DNA of 5,310 nucleotides, taken from NCBI GenBank assembly GCA_028698405.1, contig JAQVDF010000174.1:1-5310 (forward strand), given 5' to 3'. Below are positions 1 through 5,310 of this stretch, in pieces (position 1 is the first letter of the stretch; the number at the start of each line of letters is the position of its first letter). The stretch comes from Phenylobacterium sp. (GTDB lineage Bacteria > Pseudomonadota > Alphaproteobacteria > Caulobacterales > Caulobacteraceae). Below the pieces are notes generated by a model, which was not told the DNA's origin, did no database searches, and saw only the letters and a program-made list of their open reading frames with translations. A program made the position numbers and the translations under genes.

Positions 1-1457
<1,457 letters not shown>

Positions 1458-1638
1458 GGGCCCTGTTCGAAGACTCGATCTGGAGATGACCGCGCGAGCT
1501 TAACCGCCGTGACCACGTCGTGCGAGAGCGCTCGCGTCTCGCGCGATGCGTGCGGTCAAAGCCCTGCGAAACCAATTCGTAAGCGCGGGGCGGCAAGCTG
1601 GGTTCAGTGACAAGTCCGAGGGCAGAAGGTCCTTCCTC
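1458..1638. promoter_or_regulatory. divergent intergenic region between divJ and the soluble kinase gene
   Basis: This 181-bp gap must hold promoters for both divergent kinase genes. It contains a GANTC (CcrM methylation) site at 1472-1476, just upstream of the proposed divJ TTG start; a second lies at 1448-1452 inside the first divJ codons. A TTAACC sequence at 1500-1505 matches a CtrA half-site, but I see no second half at the usual spacing. I could not assign -35/-10 elements with confidence. No RNA gene or convincing small ORF is visible. Confidence 0.4.
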
Positions 1639-2391
1639 ATGACCGAACCGGCCCGGCCCTTGGCCGAACTCATCGTCCTGCCGAGCGCCGTCGCGCCGGC
1701 CGCCGCCACCGCCGCCGAACAGAAGCGGGCCTTCCTGCGGATGATGAGCCACGAACTGCGCACGCCGCTGAACTCCATCCTCGGCTTTTCGGAGATCCTG
1801 GCCGGCGAGCTCTACGGCCCGCTCGGCGCGCCTCAGTACAAGGAATATGCCGAGATCGTCCGCGACAGCGGGCTGAAGCTTCTCGAACTGATCAACCAGC
1901 TTCTGGAGCTGGCGCGCCTGGAAGGCGGCCTCAACGAGCTGGAGCCGCGAAGAGAACCGGTGGCCTGCGCGGTCGAGGATGTCGTCGAACAGCTCAGGGC
2001 GGAGAGCCGCGTCGCGTTTCATCCTCCCAAGCGGCCGATTGCGGCGCTGGCCGATCCGCGGGCGCTGCGGAGCGCGCTCTGCAACCTGGTCGGCAACGCT
2101 CTGGCGGCCACGTCCGAGGATCGGCAGGTGCGGATTTCGGCGCGGGCAGGCAGGGCCCGGGTGGAGATCGAGGTCTGCGACGCCGGCGCGCCCGTGCATC
2201 CCGACGACCTGCCCCGTCTGCTGCGCCCGTTCGAGAAGCCGGAAGCCGGCGAAGCCGGCGCCGGGCGCGGGACGCTGAGCCTGGCTCTGCCGACCGCAGC
2301 GCTGCTGTGCCAGGCGATGGGCGGGGATCTGACCCTGTCGAGCCCGTCCGCCGGCGGGCTGGTGGCCACTGTCCGCCTGCCCGCAGCGTAA
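1639..2391 (+). CDS. compact soluble histidine kinase with DivJ-like DHp domain and degenerate ATP-binding motifs
   Basis: The protein has 250 residues, with no membrane segment and no recognisable sensor domain. After a short Ala/Pro-rich N-terminus comes a HisKA (DHp) domain with H-box MMSHELRTPLNSILGFSE, phosphoacceptor His38. Through about residue 95 it closely parallels the DivJ DHp encoded next door (GF-S-[DE]-I, GP, EYAE, SG, LL-LIN). In the catalytic domain the N-box is kept (NLVGNALAAT, Asn149 and Asn153) and Asp181 of G1 is present. However, G1 reads DAGAPV, with Pro185 in place of the second glycine, and the G2 region reads GRGTLSLAL (about 209-217) instead of GxGLGL. ATP binding may be weakened. 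Start: ATG at 1639, with AGAAGG 9 nt upstream. An in-frame ATG at 1546 would add 31 residues that look non-conserved. It lies divergent from divJ, and sufE starts 48 bp downstream, possibly co-transcribed. Family is certain; activity and partners are inferred. Confidence 0.88.
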   Translation: MTEPARPLAELIVLPSAVAPAAATAAEQKRAFLRMMSHELRTPLNSILGFSEILAGELYGPLGAPQYKEYAEIVRDSGLKLLELINQLLELARLEGGLNELEPRREPVACAVEDVVEQLRAESRVAFHPPKRPIAALADPRALRSALCNLVGNALAATSEDRQVRISARAGRARVEIEVCDAGAPVHPDDLPRLLRPFEKPEAGEAGAGRGTLSLALPTAALLCQAMGGDLTLSSPSAGGLVATVRLPAA

Positions 2392-2439
2392 GGCGGCGGT
2401 TGCGCCCGGGCGTCCGGCTCCTTAAGTCGCGCAGCACCG

Positions 2440-2865
2440 ATGAGCGCCATCCATGACCAGCTGAACGATCTGGCCGCCGAGTTCGACCTGTTGGGCGACT
2501 GGGAGGAGCGCTACCGCTATGTCATCGACCTGGGCCGTGAGCTGGCGCCCCTGAGCGACGCCGAGCGAAACGAGGCCAACAAGGTGCGTGGCTGCGCCAG
2601 CCAGGTGTGGCTGGTCACCGAACCCAGGAGCGACGGCACCGTCGGCTTCCGGGGCGATTCCGACGCCCACATCGTGCGCGGCCTGATCGCTATCCTGCTG
2701 CGATTGTTCTCCGGCCGGCGGCCCGAGGAGATCATGGCCTTCGATCCCAAGGTGGCGTTCGAGACGCTGGGGCTGTCGGGCGCGCTCTCCTCGCAGCGGT
2801 CGAACGGCCTGGCCGCCATGGCCGCCCGCATCCGGCGGGACGCCGAGGCGCTCGCGGCCGCCTAG
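2440..2865 (+). CDS. sufE: SufE-family cysteine desulfurase activator / sulfur acceptor
   Basis: This 141-residue cytoplasmic protein matches the SufE/YgdK family over its full usual length. SufE accepts persulfide sulfur from the cysteine desulfurase SufS on a conserved cysteine and passes it to the Fe-S scaffold. The family signature is clear: N-terminal helix with DLLGDWEERYRYVIDLG (about residues 16-32), then NKVRGCASQVW with catalytic Cys52, then the HIVRGLIAILLRLFSGR helix (about 77-93) and the C-terminal LSSQRSNGLAAM segment. ATG at 2440 is the only sensible start; its Shine-Dalgarno is weak. The gene follows the soluble kinase by 48 bp on the same strand and may share its transcript, but nothing links the functions. 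No sufBCDS genes lie in the window, so sufE stands alone here. It ends 30 bp from the convergent PAS gene, with no convincing terminator between them. Confidence 0.95.
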   Translation: MSAIHDQLNDLAAEFDLLGDWEERYRYVIDLGRELAPLSDAERNEANKVRGCASQVWLVTEPRSDGTVGFRGDSDAHIVRGLIAILLRLFSGRRPEEIMAFDPKVAFETLGLSGALSSQRSNGLAAMAARIRRDAEALAAA

Positions 2866-2895
2866 CGGCGCGGTTCTATCCCAGATTTCAGAAGA

Positions 2896-3381
2896 TCAGG
2901 CGGCGCGGATGCCGGTGGCTTCGCCCTGCATCCCGACCACGGCGTCGTAGCCGAGGATCATGTCCACGTCGCGGCCGTTGGAGGCCAGCGGCAGGCGCAG
3001 CCACAGGATCGACAGGTGGCCGGCCCCGCGCCAGGCCAGGCTGTGCACGCCCACCGCCGGACGGCGGTCCTTGACCATCTTGGTGAGCTCGCCGCGCCAA
3101 TATTCGGCGGCGGCGGAATTGTAGATGTCTTCCAGCCGTCGGCCGGTGATCTCGCGGCCGTAGACGCTGTAGAGGCCGGTGCCGGCCAGCCGCAGCCGGA
3201 ACTCCGGCGGATCGCCGAACACGTCGATCAGGCTGATGGTGGGCAGCAGGCGCTTGAAATCTTTCGGATGGATGTCGCGACGTCCCGGCAGCAGCCCGGC
3301 CTTCCGCAGGCCCGCCCAATAGGCGAACAGCTCTTCGTGAGCTCTCGCGGCAGCTGCTGGGGCGCCGATGTGGGCCGCCAT
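2896..3381 (-). CDS. single-domain PAS protein (PAS_5-like)
   Basis: This 161-residue soluble protein consists almost entirely of one PAS-like domain of the PAS_5 type common in alphaproteobacteria. Typical features are the N-terminal ELFAYWAGLR helix (about 17-26), LLPGRRDIHP then the LLPTISLIDVF strand (about 46-56), FRLRLAGTGL followed by YGREITGRRLEDIY (about 61-88), and a C-terminal pair of strands around HLSILWLRLPL and MILGYDAVVG. There is no output domain, so it probably acts by binding another protein or a ligand. Caulobacter MopJ is a single-domain PAS protein acting on the DivJ/PleC/CtrA circuit; whether this is its orthologue or a paralogue cannot be told here. Start: ATG at 3381, with AAGGA (3390-3394) 8 nt upstream; an in-frame TTG at 3399 is less likely because it overlaps the region upstream of that site. 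Four GANTC sites lie just upstream. It converges on sufE and lies downstream of the mucR-type gene on the same strand. Confidence 0.88.
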   Translation of the reverse strand: MAAHIGAPAAAARAHEELFAYWAGLRKAGLLPGRRDIHPKDFKRLLPTISLIDVFGDPPEFRLRLAGTGLYSVYGREITGRRLEDIYNSAAAEYWRGELTKMVKDRRPAVGVHSLAWRGAGHLSILWLRLPLASNGRDVDMILGYDAVVGMQGEATGIRAA

Positions 3382-3386
3382 CTTCA

Positions 3387-3445
3387 GATTCCTTAACAAC
3401 AGATTGGAATCAACGACGAATCACATATCGCCTGATGGGCGAATC
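3387..3445. promoter_or_regulatory. cluster of four GANTC (CcrM) sites upstream of the PAS gene
   Basis: GANTC occurs at 3387-3391, 3407-3411, 3418-3422 and 3441-3445, all within 64 bp upstream of the PAS gene start at 3381. The first site overlaps the edge of its Shine-Dalgarno sequence. In Caulobacterales, GANTC is methylated by CcrM, and promoter sites of this kind are read by GcrA and other regulators to tie transcription to chromosome replication. The sites are directly visible; methylation and regulation are inferred. No clear -35/-10 pair was found, although an AT-richer stretch lies at 3395-3430. Confidence 0.55.
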
Positions 3446-3462
3446 GGCGGCAAGCCCCCAAA

Positions 3463-3474
3463 CCGCATTTGCGG
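3463..3474. repeat. short inverted repeat CCGCA-TT-TGCGG
   Basis: This perfect 5-bp-arm inverted repeat with a 2-nt centre lies 82-93 bp upstream of the PAS gene start. It could be an operator half-pair or a chance palindrome. Its position just upstream of the GANTC cluster is the only reason to note it. Confidence 0.25.
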
Positions 3475-3531
3475 CGAAGATTTGTCCTTGTGTGCGAAAA
3501 TGAGACAGTGGGCGGCCCTGCCGGCCCGGGC

Positions 3532-3547
3532 GGCGCGGATCCGCGCC
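3532..3547. repeat. perfect 16-bp GC-rich palindrome
   Basis: The sequence GGCGCGGATCCGCGCC is fully self-complementary with no loop. It lies between the mucR-type gene and the PAS gene, 37 bp further downstream of mucR than the likely terminator hairpin. It could be a second part of a termination region or a protein-binding site. At this GC content, a chance origin is possible. Confidence 0.35.
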
Positions 3548-3583
3548 CGACGCACCGATCCGGGGCGGACCTCAAAGGGGCGG

Positions 3584-3606
3584 CCCTCTCCCGGTCCGGG
3601 AGAGGG
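3584..3606 (-). terminator. likely terminator hairpin downstream of the mucR-type gene
   Basis: Two 11-nt arms, CCCTCTCCCGG (3584-3594) and CCGGGAGAGGG (3596-3606), are perfectly complementary around a single T, so the real loop would open a few pairs. The hairpin begins 13 bp past the stop codon of the mucR-type gene, the right place for an intrinsic terminator. No good T-tract follows on the minus strand (only a short CCTTTG), so termination may be partial or the element may be a dispersed REP-like intergenic repeat. Hairpins of the CCCTCTCCC/GGGAGAGGG type are, from general experience, frequent in intergenic DNA of GC-rich proteobacteria. Confidence 0.55.
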
Positions 3607-3619
3607 TCGTCGCAGCGAA

Positions 3620-4039
3620 CTAGCGCTTCTTGCGGGCCGCCTGGCGGCCACCTTGGCCCAGGCCCATCTGCTTGGCCAGGTCCGAGCGGGCCTTGGCGTA
3701 GTTGGGGGCGACCATCGGGTAGTCTTTCGGCAGACCCCACTTGGCCCGGTATTCCTCGGGGCTCATGTTGTACTTGGTGCGCAGGTGCCGCTTCAGCGAC
3801 TTGAACTTCCGGCCGTCCTCCAGGCAAATGAGGTAATCGGGCGTGATCGAGCGACGGATCGGCACGGCGGGCTCTTTCGGAGCCGCCTCGACCACTTCGC
3901 CGCCCGAGGAGATGCCGGCCAGCGCCCGGTGCACGCTTTGGATCAGCGTCGGCAGCTCGGCGGCGGAAACAGAATTGTTGCCCACGTACGCGGACACGAT
4001 GTCCGCCGTCATCTCGATGACTTCCGTCTTCTGTTCCAT
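3620..4039 (-). CDS. MucR/Ros-family transcriptional regulator
   Basis: The protein has 139 residues, the normal size for MucR/Ros. The N-terminal half (to about residue 45) is the helical oligomerisation region; the C-terminal half is the zinc-finger-like DNA-binding domain starting at ITPDYLICLEDG (about 65-76). Then come FKSLKRHLRTKYNMSPEEYRAKWGLP, in which Cys72, Asp75 and His85 occupy metal-ligand positions, and the family hallmark DYPMVAPNYAKARSDLAKQMGLG (about 106-128), followed by a basic RQAARKKR tail. MucR proteins are H-NS-like repressors; in Caulobacter MucR1/2 work with SciP and CtrA to time S- and G1-phase genes. Start: ATG at 4039 (MEQKTE...), preceded by AAGGA with 8-nt spacing; an upstream in-frame start at 4072 would swallow this ribosome site. 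A hairpin follows the stop. Which Caulobacter MucR copy it corresponds to is unknown, so no symbol is given. Lysine at residue 89 replaces a histidine usual in this motif. Confidence 0.95.
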   Translation of the reverse strand: MEQKTEVIEMTADIVSAYVGNNSVSAAELPTLIQSVHRALAGISSGGEVVEAAPKEPAVPIRRSITPDYLICLEDGRKFKSLKRHLRTKYNMSPEEYRAKWGLPKDYPMVAPNYAKARSDLAKQMGLGQGGRQAARKKR

Positions 4040-4076
4040 TTTTCTTGTCCTTATGCGCGCCGTCGCGCCCAATGGG

Positions 4077-4092
4077 GGTGAACTGATTCACC
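4077..4092. promoter_or_regulatory. GGTGAA-N4-TTCACC inverted repeat upstream of the mucR-type gene
   Basis: This perfect 6-bp-arm inverted repeat with a CTGA centre lies 38-53 bp upstream of the mucR-type start codon. It overlaps a GANTC site (4085-4089), and a second GANTC follows at 4098-4102. Its size and symmetry suit a dimeric regulator, and the position suits an operator near the transcription start or a 5'-leader hairpin. Which protein binds, if any, cannot be told. Confidence 0.4.
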
Positions 4093-4108
4093 GACTAGAT
4101 TCCAAGTC

Positions 4109-4135
4109 ATTATCGGCGCGATTGTCCAAGCACAA
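4109..4135 (-). promoter_or_regulatory. weak candidate promoter for the mucR-type gene
   Basis: On the minus strand, TTGTGC (4135-4130) and GATAAT (4114-4109) are separated by 15 nt, which is short for a standard vegetative promoter; TTGGAC (4129-4124) is an alternative -35 but even closer. The GATAAT element is the best -10 match in the gap and would place the transcript start near 4102, giving a leader of about 60 nt that contains the inverted repeat at 4077-4092. Confidence 0.25.
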
Positions 4136-4173
4136 GGGCTAATAACCAGACGGCTCTATTCAGCACCGCCTAG

Positions 4174-4187
4174 TTGATCTGGATCAT
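4174..4187. promoter_or_regulatory. FixK/FNR-like box TTGATCTGGATCAT
   Basis: The site matches the FixK/FNR consensus TTGAT-N4-ATCAA at nine of ten defined positions; only the last base differs. It lies in the gap upstream of the mucR-type gene, 135-148 bp before its start codon, and about 70 bp past the stop of the DUF2336 gene. Caulobacter and relatives use FixK for low-oxygen responses. If the candidate -10 at 4109-4114 is correct, the box is centred near -78 relative to the transcript start, further upstream than the classic -41.5 position. Confidence 0.45.
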
Positions 4188-4256
4188 CGGAAAATGTGGT
4201 GAAACCCATAGCCGTTAACCACTACCCTGGGACGCGGCTGCACTGTCCGCCTGCTG

Positions 4257-5310
4257 TCAGCGGCCGAACTCTTTCGACAGCGCCAGCATCGCCGCCCGCT
4301 GCGGCGTCGAGAATTCGTCCAGCGCCGCCTCGTCGCCTTCCTCGATGGCCTTGAGCAGGGCGGGAGTCAGCGCGGAGGTCAGCGACCAGTTCCAGTAGCG
4401 CAGCACGGTCTGGGCCCGGTCGACGGCGATCATGTCGTAGACCACCAACACCCGCTCCAGCGCCGGCACCAGCGCGCCGGAGGCGTCGGTCTCCGGCCGG
4501 CGCAGGCCCCGCCAGAGGGCGCGCACGGCGGCCTTCGGCAGGCCCGTGGCCTTGCACAGGATGGCCAGCGGCTCGCCGCCGGCGTCGGAGAGGATCTTCA
4601 GGCCCGTCGTCGGCTTCAGCCCGGCCAGATAGGAGATCTCCTCGGCCGCCTCGCGGGTGAGGCCCGACTGGCCGGCGGCCACGGCCTGTTCGAGGTTCTC
4701 GAACGGGCTCTTTTCGATAGCCCCCCGGTTGCGCTGCCGCCGCTCGATGAACTGCAGCGCCTTGCGCGACAGGGGGTCCTGCCACCGCTCCTCGGCGGCC
4801 ATCGAGAAGATGTCGCCAACCGCGTCCTGCAGCACCTCGCGGGAGACCGCGAACCTCTGAAGAATCGTGCGCCGAGCCTCGGCGTCGGCCCACCAGAACA
4901 GCACGTAGGCGTGGGCGGGCCGCAGTTCCGGCCGCTTCAGCAGCGCCGGCACCAGACGCGCGTTCTCGCGGGTGAGGCCGACGATGGCTTCCATGCCGGT
5001 GTAGGAGATCTTGGCGGTCTCGTTGCGGAGCAGGCTCTCCAGCACCACCGGCTCGCCCTGCTCGATCAGGGCGTCGGCGACCAGTTCCCCCAGTCCGCGG
5101 CGGGCGGCGACCAGGCGGCGGTGATCGACGGAGGCGTGACGGGCGCAGTCCACCAGGTCGCTGTCGGCGATCTGAGCGCAGTCGCGCAGCAGCGGCTCGG
5201 CGACCTCGAAGTCGCTGCGCAGCAAGAGCCGGACGAGGGTGGAGGGCGGATCGCTCAGCGTGGCCAGCCGGCGCGAGACCCTGAGCTTCTCGTGAGCCTG
5301 CGCCTCGCGA
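4257..5310 (-). CDS. DUF2336 domain protein (5' end outside window)
   Basis: About 350 residues are visible, and the reading frame stays open to the right edge, so the true start lies beyond 5310. A TTG at 5225 is in frame, but residues upstream of it (RRLATLSDPPSTLVRLLLR) continue the same helical pattern, so it is not the start. The protein looks like repeated amphipathic helices of the HEAT/armadillo sort, with features I associate with DUF2336: VAEPLLRDCAQIADSDLVD, then a His/Arg-rich helix pair, and a C-terminal region with LAGLKPTTGLKILSDAGGEPLAILCKATGLPKAAV. DUF2336 proteins are largely restricted to alphaproteobacteria and have no established biochemical role, to my knowledge. No signal peptide, membrane segment or catalytic motif is visible in the part present. 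It is transcribed toward the mucR-type gene, with 217 bp between stop and start, so co-transcription is doubtful. Family assignment is from pattern recognition only. Confidence 0.78.
   Translation of the reverse strand, partial: REAQAHEKLRVSRRLATLSDPPSTLVRLLLRSDFEVAEPLLRDCAQIADSDLVDCARHASVDHRRLVAARRGLGELVADALIEQGEPVVLESLLRNETAKISYTGMEAIVGLTRENARLVPALLKRPELRPAHAYVLFWWADAEARRTILQRFAVSREVLQDAVGDIFSMAAEERWQDPLSRKALQFIERRQRNRGAIEKSPFENLEQAVAAGQSGLTREAAEEISYLAGLKPTTGLKILSDAGGEPLAILCKATGLPKAAVRALWRGLRRPETDASGALVPALERVLVVYDMIAVDRAQTVLRYWNWSLTSALTPALLKAIEEGDEAALDEFSTPQRAAMLALSKEFGR

Noticed and set aside
1546..1638. 31-residue N-terminal extension of the soluble kinase from ATG at 1546
   Set aside because: There is no good ribosome site before 1546, the extension is unlike kinase sequence, and ATG at 1639 has a well-spaced AGAAGG.
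2421..2425. TTAAG before sufE as a CtrA half-site
   Set aside because: A single TTAA with no second half at the required spacing is not enough evidence.
2857..2869. GCCGC-CTA-GCGGC hairpin over the sufE stop codon as a terminator
   Set aside because: The stem is only 5 bp, lies across the stop codon and has no T-tract. Such short repeats are common at this GC content.
3368..4081. Plus-strand open frame (237 codons) opposite the mucR-type gene
   Set aside because: No recognisable domain. It covers the real mucR-type gene, a terminator-like hairpin and two promoter regions, so it is a chance frame.
4156..4209. 17-codon minus-strand ORF (MGFTTFSDDPDQLGGAE) in the gap upstream of the mucR-type gene
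   Set aside because: It has no Shine-Dalgarno, is very short and overlaps the FixK-like box. Nothing but the ATG-to-TAG frame supports it.
4222..4893. Second minus-strand frame inside the DUF2336 gene
   Set aside because: Arg/Gly/Ala-rich shadow in another frame of the DUF2336 coding sequence, without a ribosome site.

Overview
The window is very GC-rich, densely coded DNA from an alphaproteobacterium, most likely a member of the Caulobacterales (Caulobacter/Phenylobacterium type). This rests on a recognisable DivJ-type histidine kinase, a MucR/Ros-family regulator, a PAS_5-type single-domain protein, a DUF2336 protein, and clusters of GANTC (the CcrM methylation motif) in the gaps between genes. 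No mobile element, CRISPR array, rRNA or tRNA is visible.

Layout. Positions 1-1457 (minus strand, running off the left edge) hold most of a membrane histidine kinase that I identify as DivJ. A 181-bp divergent gap (1458-1638) separates it from a compact soluble histidine kinase on the plus strand (1639-2391). A sufE gene follows on the same strand (2440-2865). Converging on sufE is a small PAS-domain protein on the minus strand (2896-3381). Upstream of it, in the same orientation, is a MucR/Ros-family zinc-finger-like regulator (3620-4039). The right end is a DUF2336 protein on the minus strand (4257 to beyond 5310), truncated by the window edge. The two longer gaps, 3382-3619 and 4040-4256, hold regulatory-looking structure: four GANTC sites in 59 bp, two strong palindromes (one a likely mucR terminator), a GGTGAA-N4-TTCACC inverted repeat, and a near-consensus FixK/FNR box.

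How the genes may work together. In Caulobacter, DivJ phosphorylates the response regulators DivK and PleD and feeds into control of CtrA. MucR proteins repress S-phase genes and are part of the same circuit, and at least one single-domain PAS protein (MopJ) acts on DivJ/PleC signalling. The window may therefore be a cell-cycle signalling neighbourhood, with sufE (Fe-S sulfur transfer) as an unrelated housekeeping gene. The least explained item is the small kinase divergent from divJ. Its phosphoacceptor domain closely resembles that of DivJ, but its ATP-binding glycine motifs are degraded. This suggests a phosphatase, decoy or phosphotransfer role on DivJ's partners. That role is inference, not something the sequence proves.
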